From Prorocentrum cordatum (taxonomy: Eukaryota; Sar; Dinophyceae; Prorocentrales; Prorocentraceae), in the NCBI GenBank assembly GCA_963575745.1, contig CAUYUJ010009591.1, positions 241,438 through 305,437 of the forward strand: a stretch of 64,000 bases of DNA, read 5' to 3'. Each line of letters begins with the position of its first letter. Positions within the stretch are counted from its first letter, which is position 1. The notes beneath the pieces are model-generated. The model had not been told where the DNA came from. It saw only the letters and a list, made by a program, of their open reading frames with translations, and made no database searches. The translations under genes were made by a program, and so were the position numbers. Shown piece by piece: positions 39,274 through 48,075 of this stretch.

Positions 39274-41097
39274 TCACGCTCTGATTTTGAGCCGCTCGGC
39301 AAGGGTCTCCGACACCTCAACCTCCGCAACATCCGGGTCTAAATCTGGCGGTGCGTCGACGCCGACTAAGTCGACACCGTCAGCGCCTCCAACCTCGCCC
39401 CCCTCGGGTCCTGGGGCCGCGTTGCACGCACTGGAGTCTAGTCCTCTACTTACTTCGTACGGGAAGTATCCTGAAACTCCGTATCCGTACTGGCATCTAT
39501 ACGCGGCAGCACAAGCCTCGGCTTTGCCGGGCTGCTCGTCGAATGGACCGACGGCTTGACCGTGGTCGGGCAAAGCTGAGAGACTTTTAGGGGCAGCAAT
39601 ACCGGTCGGCGTCCGATTCCAACCGCATTCGCTGGCCACCTGAAGCGAATAGTAGAAGTAGGTGATGGTATCCGCAGAGTCTATCGAAGACGGGAAAGCG
39701 GGCGCGATCTCAGTCGGCCGCCCATCAGCGTAGCTGTGGGTACCAATCAGCTCATGTGCGCGCAGGTCTATGGTTACGCGAGTCTGGACAGCATGGGGCG
39801 GAGGGCCTCCCGCAGATTCCACGTTGTCCAAGAATGCCTTGGCGCCCGGCGTCACGCAACACGACCGCTCGGGGGGCTCACTCCTTCCGGCGGCAGCTGC
39901 GCACATCCACTGACCCAGCGCCTCCTTGCCTGATAGGGTCAAGTATGGTATCTTGCCCTCAACGGCCAGGTCCACTCTTTGGCCGTTGGGCAACAATAGG
40001 TAGGGCCTTTGGCCTGCTGGCCAAAAGAAACTAAAGCCGTGACCCATGCACCGCTCTCCTACCGAAATCACGCACGGGGTCTCCGGCATGACTAAAGCGT
40101 TAAAACTACCACCCTTAAATTTGGGACACGCGATGCGAACTGAAACGAGGGCCTTAGACTCCCCCCCAGCAGTGTTCAGAGCGATCGGTTGCGGAAGCTT
40201 TCGACTCAATCTCATTGCACCTGCGCTCCTAATGTATTTCTCCGCAATTAGGTTGTACCCGCACCCGGTATCTATAATAAAGCTCAACGCCCCCAGATAC
40301 GCAGCGTCTTTGTCTGTGCATCCAGCAGCGGCTGAGCCGCGCGGGCCTTCCCCCCCCTCTTCGTCCTTCAACCAGAGATGCCAGACATGATCTTGCAGGT
40401 CTGATGCTTTGATTAGAGCTTCAGCGACAGATGCCCTAGACTGCATCGACATCTGTCGGCGCATTTCTCCTGGGAGCTTCCATCTATCTTTGCTACTTGC
40501 AGGCAACTCTTTCAAGTCGTGGCGACGCGCCTTCCTCCAAGTGATAGCCGGCTCCTCAATAGAGGGGTGAAAACGGACACGGAGATTGCATCGGTTACTA
40601 TTCCGATGTCTCATGCAGCTCTTACTAGGGGGAACGCACCAGCACTTCCCGATCGCGTCCCGAGATAGAGGGTACAGGAAATTCGCAAGGACATTGACGA
40701 GACTCTCGACCTGTTTCCTGCTGTCCTGGTGAAATTCACCTTTGGAGGTATCCCAATAGTCTCCTCCATCGGCACTAGATGCAACAGTCAAGAACTTAGG
40801 GCTGTTTTGCTTCTGCCCTGGGAGGCCCCGGAATAATGGGGCGGGGCACGCGACAGCGCCCAAGCTGATTGAATCAGCGGGTCTCTTCCAACCCCCCCCC
40901 CCCCCCCGTTTTCTGCTCAACCGACGCATGCTTCGCCACGTCTGCCGAACAAGGGCGGCAAGAAAGAAGACCTTTAATAAAATTACGTTATCTTTCCTCC
41001 AGCACTGACGGCTGAGCCGCCAGCGTGGAGCCACTGTCACGTGACTGGATGACCTGGAGTGATCTTGGCGAACCAGCATTCCTTTCCGCGTGAGCAT
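39274..41097 (-). CDS. Pol N terminus with aspartic protease
   Basis: 607 residues. It processes the polyprotein through an aspartic protease with FIIDTGCGYNL (Asp276-Thr-Gly, normal DTG) and a later strand (ALVSVRIACPKFKG). The preceding ~250 residues include a Cys-rich cluster (GKCWCVPPSKSCMRHRNSNRC). It begins at the -1 frameshift candidate GGGAAAA, 60 bases before the gag stop, so it could be made as a Gag-Pol fusion. A poly-Gly stretch (61-70) comes from a C14 homopolymer tract. The palindromes at 40329 and 41009 are in frame. Confidence 0.88.
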   Translation of the reverse strand: MLTRKGMLVRQDHSRSSSHVTVAPRWRLSRQCWRKDNVILLKVFFLAALVRQTWRSMRRLSRKRGGGGGWKRPADSISLGAVACPAPLFRGLPGQKQNSPKFLTVASSADGGDYWDTSKGEFHQDSRKQVESLVNVLANFLYPLSRDAIGKCWCVPPSKSCMRHRNSNRCNLRVRFHPSIEEPAITWRKARRHDLKELPASSKDRWKLPGEMRRQMSMQSRASVAEALIKASDLQDHVWHLWLKDEEGGEGPRGSAAAGCTDKDAAYLGALSFIIDTGCGYNLIAEKYIRSAGAMRLSRKLPQPIALNTAGGESKALVSVRIACPKFKGGSFNALVMPETPCVISVGERCMGHGFSFFWPAGQRPYLLLPNGQRVDLAVEGKIPYLTLSGKEALGQWMCAAAAGRSEPPERSCCVTPGAKAFLDNVESAGGPPPHAVQTRVTIDLRAHELIGTHSYADGRPTEIAPAFPSSIDSADTITYFYYSLQVASECGWNRTPTGIAAPKSLSALPDHGQAVGPFDEQPGKAEACAAAYRCQYGYGVSGYFPYEVSRGLDSSACNAAPGPEGGEVGGADGVDLVGVDAPPDLDPDVAEVEVSETLAERLKIRA

Positions 41098-41948
41098 TTT
41101 CCCGTTTCTTTGTAGGAGCGGCAGACCATGTCTTTGCCTTTGCCGCCACCTTTTTTTTTCTCTCCATCCTTTCTACGCTTGTCGGAATTAGCACTAGTGG
41201 CTCTGGAGCCACCATTGCTTCCCGTCGAAGAGATATTGGCAGCCGCAGCCATGGCCTGTTTGGATGCACGCTCATATCCCAACGATTGTCCAGCGTCAAG
41301 CCTCGCTTGTTCCCACTTGTCGCGCTTCAGCTTCTCAGCGTCGGTTAGCCCTCTATGGGCATTGTTACATCCGTCTTCTGGTCCTCGACACTTCTTGGGG
41401 TCTCGGGAGTATGCGCAACACGGAATGGCACTGTCTTTCCCACGCGACTGACTTCTATTCTTCTGCTGTCCTCCTTTCCCACGGTTACCAGTCGGGGTCT
41501 GGGATCGGCCCTGCCCCTTCCGGCCCCCGTCCTTCGATCTCCCTCTAGGGTTCTTATCCTGGGCAAGGGCGGCACTGGATTTTCGCCCCGCGCTCGGCTG
41601 AGCCGGTGCGGCATTCTTGGGCTTCTTATGATTGAAGGGACAGCCCTTTCCTGCGCACGGGCAAGTTTCGCCCTTGTGCACGTATCTGCACGTGGTTTCG
41701 CCCTTAGTCTTCCCGTTTTTCATGACATCTGAGGGCTTCCCCAACTTAGCAGCAATCTCTGCCGGGGCGGCTGTGCTGCCTGCATTATTCCGGTTGTCAT
41801 TGCCTCCGCCTCCACCGAATCGTGCTTGCCTAGCGCGTTGGTTCAAGGTGCCCTCATGCACGCTGATGTTCCACTCTTCTTTTTCTCGCAACATCATTTC
41901 TTCAATCTGCTCCATTAGCCATTCATAAGTCTTTACGCCATGTCCCAT
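41037..41948 (-). CDS. Gag nucleocapsid region with three CCCH-type fingers
   Basis: 303 residues, binding the RNA genome. Cys-His clusters: CRYVHKGETC..C....CPFNH (about 90-110), CCAYSRDPKKC...CNNAH (about 178-200) and CRSYKETGKC....C......H (about 278-300). Between them lie basic low-complexity segments (RGRSKDGGRKGQGRSQTP). CCCH fingers replace the usual CCHC knuckle. The third finger spans the GGGAAAA frameshift candidate, so a frameshifted product would lack its second half. Confidence 0.85.
   Translation of the reverse strand: MGHGVKTYEWLMEQIEEMMLREKEEWNISVHEGTLNQRARQARFGGGGGNDNRNNAGSTAAPAEIAAKLGKPSDVMKNGKTKGETTCRYVHKGETCPCAGKGCPFNHKKPKNAAPAQPSAGRKSSAALAQDKNPRGRSKDGGRKGQGRSQTPTGNRGKGGQQKNRSQSRGKDSAIPCCAYSRDPKKCRGPEDGCNNAHRGLTDAEKLKRDKWEQARLDAGQSLGYERASKQAMAAAANISSTGSNGGSRATSANSDKRRKDGEKKKGGGKGKDMVCRSYKETGKCSRGKECWFAKITPGHPVT
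41097..41103 (-). promoter_or_regulatory. Candidate gag-pol -1 frameshift site G GGA AAA
   Basis: Gag codons are ACG GGA AAA TGC. A -1 slip gives ATG CTC ACG, the exact start of the pol open frame, and the gag stop follows 58 bases later. Canonical X XXY YYZ heptamer in the right phase and place. Confidence 0.6.
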
Positions 41949-42241
41949 TTATCTTTTGACAAGTCGTACAACTGGCATACAAAGTTCAGTTTGCTCGGCT
42001 GTCTGCATTGCTCGAGAAATTGTGCATGAATCGAGGCCCTCATCTCATCGGACGGAGGCTCAGCGCCATACAGCTGTTGATACACGTCTGTCCATTCATT
42101 GTAGAAATGATACAGGTCAGCATCGGGCTTGCGCGGGTCAATGAACACCTCGAAGAGGACACGTGACATGCGACGTTGTCCCAACTCCGATCTCACCGAA
42201 CACCAATGACAAATTGCTCGCACCATCTCGCGTCCAGTCAT
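41933..42241 (-). pseudogene. Gag capsid, C-terminal segment
   Basis: TGREMVRAICHWCSVRSELGQ, VLFEVFIDPRKPDADLYHFYNEW and CRQPSKLNFVCQLY: helical, consistent with the C-terminal half of a copia capsid. It continues 42238-42591 after a shift and a TAA visible about 35 bases upstream. It precedes the nucleocapsid ORF, overlapping by 16 bases. Confidence 0.6.
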
Positions 42242-42591
42242 GAGTCTCCCCTCGTTCTGGGCGCTGGATTACATACGAGTAATCTGTTGGAGGAAATGAG
42301 TATGATGACCAGGCTGATATCGACTCTTTCGCATCTTGTTGATTTTTGTTCGATAAGATTCGTTGCGATCATGAGGTCGAGACGCTGGAATCGTCCTGCG
42401 TCTTTGAGTTGCTCGTCCTCCACGGCTGGACCCATAGCCTCAGCAATCCAGTGCTGTGCTGCCTGGCTCTCGGGCGATGATCCAGCGATTGCGCGTACTG
42501 CGTGCATTTTCCACTCACGAATGTTCGTTACATCAGGGATGTCCAACAAATCAACTTTCTGGTTGTTACCAACCTGTCTCCACTGATCCAA
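42238..42591 (-). pseudogene. Gag capsid, N-terminal segment
   Basis: DLLDIPDVTNIREWKMHAVRAI, QAAQHWIAEAM and RFQRLDLMIATNLIEQ are amphipathic helices expected in a capsid. The last ~30 residues are out of frame: the protein-like reading (INKMRKSRYQPGHH) lies in the next frame, so a small indel occurred near 42,330. Confidence 0.6.
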
Positions 42592-42611
42592 CGGCGTGCT
42601 TTCGTCAATTA

Positions 42612-43010
42612 CTACCGAGTCGTGCGGTCCGCCAGGGCCCTGAGGCCACCCCCACCGTCAGAGGGGTCTGATCCCCCTGGACTTCCCGGAGGCGACCCAC
42701 ATGGTCTTTTACCACGATCATCTTCATGCGAAGATACGATGTCAGTGTTAGGAGCGTCGCTCTTGTCGCCTCCTCCTCCACCCCGCCCTTCTTCGCCCGA
42801 CGACTCAGTCGCCGTCGTTCCCGCGGGGCCATCTCCGTAGGATGGGCGGAAATTGGCGAGAATATTATCTTCGCTAGGTCCAGTTAGCTTAATCCCTACA
42901 GGAAGTCCATTCTCGGCGGCGCTCGGCTTCGCCGGACCTTCTAGGACAGGGCCTGGAATAGTAAAGTGTTGACGCAATAGCGGCCTCACGGGAATTTCTT
43001 GCGAAAGCAA
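42612..43010 (-). CDS. Gag-region ORF, Gly/Ser-rich
   Basis: 133 codons, mostly disordered (ESSGEEGRGGGGGDKSD, GSPPGSPGGSDPSDGGGG), probably a matrix-capsid linker. An imperfect palindrome (42924-42934) encodes PAKPSA. No domain is seen. Confidence 0.45.
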   Translation of the reverse strand: MLSQEIPVRPLLRQHFTIPGPVLEGPAKPSAAENGLPVGIKLTGPSEDNILANFRPSYGDGPAGTTATESSGEEGRGGGGGDKSDAPNTDIVSSHEDDRGKRPCGSPPGSPGGSDPSDGGGGLRALADRTTR

Positions 43011-43050
43011 CGGAAATCCGAATGAACTCGATGTGAGACCGGCATGTCGC

Positions 43051-43878
43051 TTATTCAGTATATGGAGTCGGGTCGGCGATGATAGCCTGAAGCCTCATCT
43101 TTCCTCTCTCTGCATTAGCTGCGTTCGAAACAATCTCTTCTTCTCGCACGTTGGCAGCTGAGCTTTCACTCTTCCACAGGTCGCATCTAGAGCACTTCCC
43201 AGTACTCGCATCGATATGTTCTTCACACGCTGATCGACCACATCCGACGCAATTGTCCGTCTTTAGACGAAAACAAACGGCACATGATTGATCCACGGGG
43301 AGTGCGTTCCCCTTCTGCTCGGGAGGAGGATGTGTTGCACCTCCTACCAGCAGGGTCGATGCTCCCGCATTTGCCAAGGTCGTCTGATCAAATTGCGCAG
43401 GGACGAATACTATGCCCGACAACTGAGCCGTCGACAACTGGTGTAAGTTCGACCCAGTCGGCTTAGCCGGCGGGCATTTAGCATTGCTCGAAGTTACACG
43501 CTGAAGGGACGATCTAGCTTCCTCATTCGATTTAAGCTCTTCCAGATAGAGATTGTTCTGGTTGGTCATCTTCGCAGCTACGGTTTGGGCGTTAGCTGCT
43601 TCCAGCCTGGCGATTTTGAGCTCTTCTTGTAAGCCATGTGTTTCTCGTTCCGCCACGACTGTCGCGATTTGCTCTCCTTCTATCCTGGCCACTGCGACGG
43701 CGGCGGCAACCGCATTGGCGTCGGCAAACTCCTTGTTTGCCATCAGTACGGCCTGTCTCTCCGAAGTCAATAATTCTCTGCATGTATTGTCGGCTTCCCG
43801 CTCCAGTTGCCATTTAACGGCCTCGGTCTGATTATACAGATGTTCTATCAGCGCCTGTTCCCGCTCTCTAGCAGCCAT
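43051..43878 (-). CDS. Gag-region ORF: coiled coil plus zinc-binding domain
   Basis: 275 residues. About 1-140 form a long heptad-like coiled coil (EREQALIEHLYNQTEAVKWQ, LQEELKIARLEAANAQ) that extends upstream in other frames to about 43,980. Around 195-235 a Cys-His domain CAVC...CVGCGRSACEEH....CSRC looks like a B-box or cross-brace finger. This tripartite style is unusual for a copia gag, which suggests domain capture. The palindrome at 43459 encodes PPAKPT in the linker. Confidence 0.6.
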   Translation of the reverse strand: MAAREREQALIEHLYNQTEAVKWQLEREADNTCRELLTSERQAVLMANKEFADANAVAAAVAVARIEGEQIATVVAERETHGLQEELKIARLEAANAQTVAAKMTNQNNLYLEELKSNEEARSSLQRVTSSNAKCPPAKPTGSNLHQLSTAQLSGIVFVPAQFDQTTLANAGASTLLVGGATHPPPEQKGNALPVDQSCAVCFRLKTDNCVGCGRSACEEHIDASTGKCSRCDLWKSESSAANVREEEIVSNAANAERGKMRLQAIIADPTPYTE

Positions 43879-43979
43879 GGCTAGGGCGATTCGCTCAGCC
43901 TCGAACGTTTTTTCTAACTTCGACCACAGTCTCAGTTAATTCTTCTCTGCCCAGTCGAGCCCTTTCGGCCAGCTGCGCT

Positions 43980-44468
43980 TCATCTGTCAGAAACTCTCTC
44001 TCTCTGAGTGTTAGCCTCCGCCAGCCTGGCCTGGCCCTGAATAGACTGCATAAGGAGATACGTGCAGTTATGCTCGTTCATTGGGAAACACTCCGCGCAC
44101 AGCCATTGCATGTTACACTTGTTGCAAACGTCCGAGCAACTCTTGCACGCTGGATTCCTACATGCGCCTTCTGGCCTGCTGGCTTTTCCTGGGCATCTGC
44201 TCTCCGCCTGAGGCGCGCAGTTAGGATTGGGATGCCAACATGCCTCCATCATGGAAACGGTACTGTTGCTCCTTGAAGTAGATCTCGCCCCTGATCTTGG
44301 CATCTTGGGTCTTCCCCTGCTTGAAGCATTTGATATGGGGCGAATGAAGGTACTTTCTGGTGGTTTAGGCGCATTTAAGAACTCCTCATCCTTTTCGTCT
44401 TGTGTTATTAGCTGAGCATACGTAGCTGGTTGTCCGACCATTTCTTCATCCTCAACAACAGCTGGCAT
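43980..44468 (-). CDS. Gag-region ORF, Cys-rich
   Basis: 163 codons. A basic Ser/Arg stretch (RSGARSTSRSNSTVS) is followed by a dense cysteine cluster (CRNPACKSCSDVCNKCNMQW, LCAECFP) that probably binds two zinc ions, then the start of the coiled coil (IQGQARLAEANTQRE). The frame breaks at a TGA although the coiled coil goes on in another frame (REFLTDEAQLAERARLGREEL). Confidence 0.5.
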   Translation of the reverse strand: MPAVVEDEEMVGQPATYAQLITQDEKDEEFLNAPKPPESTFIRPISNASSRGRPKMPRSGARSTSRSNSTVSMMEACWHPNPNCAPQAESRCPGKASRPEGACRNPACKSCSDVCNKCNMQWLCAECFPMNEHNCTYLLMQSIQGQARLAEANTQRERVSDR

Positions 44469-44533
44469 CGAGGGTTGCCACTCACCTGAAGTGGTGGCAT
44501 TACGGAAGAAGCCTTCCTTCAGTGGTGAGACGT

Positions 44534-45468
44534 TTAGCTCATAGTCTTCACTCCGTCGTTTCTTGAGGTGAGGCGCGGGGGTCGCCCTGTGGAGCCCCTC
44601 TCATGCTTCATCTGAGCCTCCACCCTGTCCGCCTGAGGCGTCAGGATACTAGTATCTTCATCGGATCCATCTGGAGACCATCTTTCGTCTTGAGCAGGGA
44701 TGTCTTCTTCCATCATCACGGACAATGCTCGGCTCAGGGAAATATCATTATTGATGTTATCACAATCTTCCTCCATGGAATATATCTCATGATCTTTTTC
44801 AATTGGGTCATCACTGTCCTGACCGACTTGTCCGTTAAGTACAATTGGGATTGGGACGTTGGCACTCGTGCCCACCCATTCGGTAGGGATATTCGGATAC
44901 GTATTCCTATTCCCTTGGACTTCCCCTGGCCGGCCGGCTTCACCAGCGGCAATAGCCGTAGTGTGTGGAGTGTTCGGAATTGAGCTGATTGACTCCGTCG
45001 ATTTGGCACTCCACTGGGTCTTGATGTGACGCCATCTCGCCCGTACGGATCCGGGGTTTGTTCACGATTACCTATCGGATCTCCCGCGGGAGATACGTCT
45101 ATCGACATTTCGGTTATCCCCTCGGTACTTCTTCCCCTGACTACCCGAGTGGCGATGTATGAAGGAGGGGTTCGGTCCTGAACTGGACCGCCTCTGTCTG
45201 CGTCGTGCCCATCATGTTGTACAACGCGCCCATCGGCGCCTCTCGAGACATTGGACACGATATCAGTCTTATCATAGCTCCTTCCCGCAGCGACTGAGTC
45301 GCGGGGCACAGCTGAAGAATCTTCTTCTGTACTTGATGGCCCCGCGTCGACTGAGTCGCGCGTTTCGGCTGATAACCAGTCTTTCCTCTGAGAATCGGGG
45401 TAAGATGACAAACGAATTAAGATTTCATGTTCACTCTGCTCAGGGAGAGAGGGGACGGGATGAGACAT
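44534..45468 (-). pseudogene. 5' ORF region of the retroelement, two overlapping frames
   Basis: Frame one (45468-44734, 244 residues) starts inside the 5' LTR and is polar and Ser/Asp-rich (RDSVDAGPSSTEEDS). Frame two (44875-44534) continues with an acidic stretch (EDCDNINNDISLSRALSVMM). Both look like the disordered N-terminal part of gag broken by a shift. CGCCTGAGGCG palindromes occur at 44214 and 44630, and two CGACTGAGTCG near 45,300 encode RDSV. Confidence 0.45.
45366..45378 (-). promoter_or_regulatory. Candidate primer-binding site
   Basis: The sense strand reads TGGTTATCAGCCG, with the T being the last LTR base. Its complement ends in CCA, as needed for a tRNA 3' end. The matching tRNA cannot be named from this window. 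Confidence 0.55.
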
Positions 45469-45719
45469 TGATAAGACAAGTATCCGCTAGGCAAGACTAC
45501 TCTATCAGGAATGTGAAGGGAGGTGGTCGGCCGGGGACGGACGATGACGAGCCGCCCGCACGCCCAGCGCACTCCTTTTTCTTTCCTTCAAGCCGAGGTT
45601 GGTTTGCTCGAGCAGTCATACAGCTGCGGAACGCAGCTGTCAGTTCCAGCGGGCAGAGCAATGCATGCAAACTAAGTTATGTCTTAATTGATGATGAGGC
45701 GGAAAGGAGCATATTTACT
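45378..45719 (-). repeat. 5' LTR
   Basis: 342 bp, partner of 22087-22428 with about twenty substitutions and two compensating one-base indels. It contains the first ATG of the 5' ORF. Confidence 0.93.
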
Positions 45720-45724
45720 AGGAG
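45720..45724. repeat. Target site duplication, right
   Basis: AGGAG directly after the 5' LTR, equal to 22082-22086. Confidence 0.85.
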
Positions 45725-46041
45725 GGAAGGAGGAGAGAGAGGACTTCTCCTCCTCCTCCTCCTCCTCCTCCTCCTCCTGCTCCTCCTCCTCCTTCTCCTC
45801 CTCCTCCTCCTCCTCTTCTCCTCCTCCTACTCCTCCCCCTTCCTCCCTCCTCCTCCTCCTCCTCCTCCCCCTCAACCTCCTCCTCCTCCCCCCCCTCTCC
45901 CCCTCCGCCTCCCCTCCGCCTCCGCCTCCGCCTCCTCCTCATCCTCCTCCTCCTGTTCCTCCTCCTGTTCCTCCTCCTCCCTTGCCTCCTCCTCCTCCTC
46001 CTCCTCCTCCTCCTCCTCCTCCTCCTCCTCCTCCTCCTCCT
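45725..46041. repeat. (CTC)n microsatellite
   Basis: GGA-rich for 20 bases, then CTC/TCC triplets. Before the retroelement inserted, this joined the purine tract at 22024-22086. Poly-Ser, poly-Leu and poly-Pro frames here are artefacts. Confidence 0.95.
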
Positions 46042-46546
46042 CCATTTCATTTCCTTATGAATAACTGTTCTCTGTCGCTCCCCGAGGCCAGCCGTTAGGG
46101 CGGGCCGTGCGTTTCGCCTGTGACTTCCTCACCATGTATGGCCCTGAAGCTCAAGAATTGGCAAAAGTTTCACAGATGGAGGGCGGGTGGTTTTCAAAAT
46201 GTGGCTCTCGCCTTAGCGCCGCAAGAGTTGCACGGATTCCCATGGTCAGCGTGCCCGAAAAAGGATTCAAGATTATGAGGGCGCAACACTACGTTGATTC
46301 GCGGTGTTGAATTCCCAAGGTTGGCTATCTGACACGATTCAAGATCGCCAAGACGCAACAGTCAGGCTGATTCGAGGCGGTGGAATTCCGAGAACCATAT
46401 TTTGGCATTCTTCTGGGTCTTCAAACGGTTGTCTTCCAACGAGGCAGTCCCCTCAGTGGAAATGAAGCGTTGTAAGGGCTTATGAAGAGGGAGTTTGGAG
46501 GGAGAGTTTATTCCAACATCGTTGATGACTCTTGGGTTTACACTGG
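46042..46546 (-). mobile_element. Unnamed microsatellite-flanked element, copy A
   Basis: Reverse complement of 58940-59708 in the same order of motifs: CCAGTGT(A/G)AACCCAA, ATCAACGATG, TTCATTTCCACTGA, then degenerate ~72-bp units (GAATTCNACNCCGCGAATCA, CTGTTGCGTC), CGGCGCTAAGGCGAG, ACCACCCGCCCTCCATC and GCCTCGGGG. It is bounded on both sides by (CTC)n. It has no ORF, so it is a non-autonomous repeat. Confidence 0.75.
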
Positions 46547-46775
46547 CCCCCCTCCTCCTCTTCCTCCTCCGCCTACTCCTCCTCCTCCTCCTCCCTCCTC
46601 CTCCTCCTCCTCCTCCTCCCTCCTCCTCCTCCTCCTCCGCCTGCTCCTCCTCCTCCTCCTCCTCCGCCTCCGCCTCCTCCTCTTCCTCCTGCTCCTCCTT
46701 CTCCTCCCCTTTCCTCCTTCTCCTCCTCCTCCTCCTTCGCCTCCTCCTCCTCCTCCTCCTCCTCCTCCTGGTCAC
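46547..46775. repeat. (CTC)n microsatellite
   Basis: CCTCCTCCT with occasional GC variants, flanking element A on its other side. Confidence 0.95.
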
Positions 46776-47175
46776 GGAGACCGTTCGCTTCGCGATGGCA
46801 CCTGTGTGGGAGCAGGAGGAGGAGGAGGGAGGATAAAAAAACGAGGAAGGGCCCAAACATCCGAAGGACCGAGCTTTCCAAGCTGGGTGTTTATCCAAAG
46901 AGAACCCGTATCGAAAAACAATCCCTGGGGCCGTGGATTGACAATTCGCCTGGCGACGGACCCAACCACATGAAGCTGCAAGCATCGCGAGGCAGGAGCA
47001 ATGAAGGAGGGGGCCAGCAAAAACATTAAGCGTCAATCCGAAAGAAACAGCGGGTACCGGCTCGCGGGGGGAAGTTCTATTTTGGACCGAACCTCGAGCG
47101 CAGCCGTTGTCGTACCCATGTCCTTCCCAAATCTGTCGCCGCCCCCTTGTTTCCGTTGTGTGTTGCCTTCCTGCT
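46776..47175. repeat. Dispersed repeat block
   Basis: CACGGAGACCGTTCGCTTCG and CGATGGCACCTG (related to 21979 and 49620), a GGA tract, then CCGAAGGACCGAGCTTTCCA (related to 48975-49060) and the segment shared with 11280-11480. No gene is seen. Confidence 0.7.
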
Positions 47176-48075
47176 CGCCTGGCGCCACGAACCCTGCCAC
47201 GGGTGTGCCGAATTCGGGCGCGGGTGCGCCATGCGGACCCCGCCGCGAAAGCCGCCGGTGGAGTTTCTAATAGGGCCACGAACCGTGTGAATGGTGTGCT
47301 GAATCGGATGAGGGTACGCCATGCGAACCCTGCCGCTGTGGCCTTCGCTGGAGCCCTCTCTGGCGCCACGAAGCGTGACGGGTGTGCCAAATCGGGTGCG
47401 GGTACGCCATGCGGACCCTGCCGCTGGGGCCTTCGGTGGAGCTCCCTATGGGGCCACGAACGTGCGAGGGGTGTGCCGAATCGGGCCGCGGGTACGCCAT
47501 GCGGACTCTGCCGCTGCGCCCTTCGGTGGAGCCTCTTCCTGGGGCCTCGGAACGAGTGAGGAGTGTGCTGACTAGGGCGCGCGTACGCCACGCGGACCCT
47601 GCTGTAGGGGCCTTCGGTGGAACTCTCTATGGGGCCACGAATCGTGTGAGGGGCGTACCAGATCGGATGCGGGCACGTCATGCGGACCCTGCCGCGAGGA
47701 CCTTCGGTGGAGCTCCCTATGGTGCGGGTACGCCATGCGGACCCTGCCGCTGGACCTTCTGTGGAACTCCCTATGGGACCACGAAACGTGTAAGGGGTGT
47801 GCCGACTCGTGTGCGGGTACGCCATGCGGACCCTGCGCTGGGGTCTTCGGTGTAGCCCCCTTCTGGGGGTACGAAGCGTGTGACGGGTGAGCCGAATCGT
47901 GTGCGGGCACGCCGTGTGGACCATGCCGTTGGCGCCGTCGGTGGAGCTCCCTATGGGGTCACGAAGCGTGTGAGGGTTGTGCCGAGTCGGATGCGAGAAC
48001 GTCATGCGGACCCTGCCGCTGGGGCCTTCGGTGGAGCTCCCTGTGGGGCCACGAAATGTATGCGGGGCGTGCCGG
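47176..48075. repeat. Degenerate ~90-bp minisatellite, copy 3
   Basis: About ten units of the family at 1-545 and 16185-17415, more diverged than those two. Each unit contains CGCCATGCGGACCCTGCCGC and GGAGCTCCCTATGGGG variants. Confidence 0.9.

Larger units (their letters stand above)
22979..45358. repeat. Dispersed CGGCTNAGCCG palindrome family
   Basis: Exact CGGCT-N-AGCCG cores start at 22979, 23587, 28506, 29957, 30495, 31722, 32944, 37822, 40329, 41009, 41595 and 43459. Variants with matching changes on both arms are TGGCT..AGCCA (25873, 31761, within AGTGGCT..AGCCACT at 37355), GAGGCT..AGCCTC (25023), CGCAGCT..AGCTGCG (26289) and CGACT..AGTCG (35548, 45291, 45348). The centre is G, T or A. 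Most lie in coding frames, read as Gly-Ser-Ala, Ala-Gln-Pro or Ala-Lys-Pro inside Pro/Ser-rich linkers. I did not find the exact core outside the retroelement. Confidence 0.85.
22087..45719 (-). mobile_element. 23.6-kb Ty1/copia-type LTR retroelement
   Basis: A complete insertion with 342-bp LTRs at both ends, a 5-bp target duplication and candidate PBS and PPT. Coding order on the minus strand is gag-like ORFs (45.4-41.0 kb), aspartic protease, integrase, RT, RNase H (41.1-34.7 kb). Integrase before RT defines copia. About 11.6 kb of accessory coding sequence (34706-23081) follows, ending about 650 bases before the 3' LTR. It is several times longer than ordinary copia elements of about 5-9 kb. 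Roughly twenty LTR differences and many stops and shifts indicate an inactive copy. It inserted into a GGA-rich tract. Confidence 0.95.

Noticed and set aside
43907-43913. A AAA AAC heptamer in the gag coiled coil as a frameshift site
   Set aside because: The protein-like continuation lies in the +1 frame, not -1.
45159-46064. 301-codon plus frame ending in poly-Leu and poly-Ser
   Set aside because: Runs antisense through the retroelement 5' end and LTR into (CTC)n. No domain.
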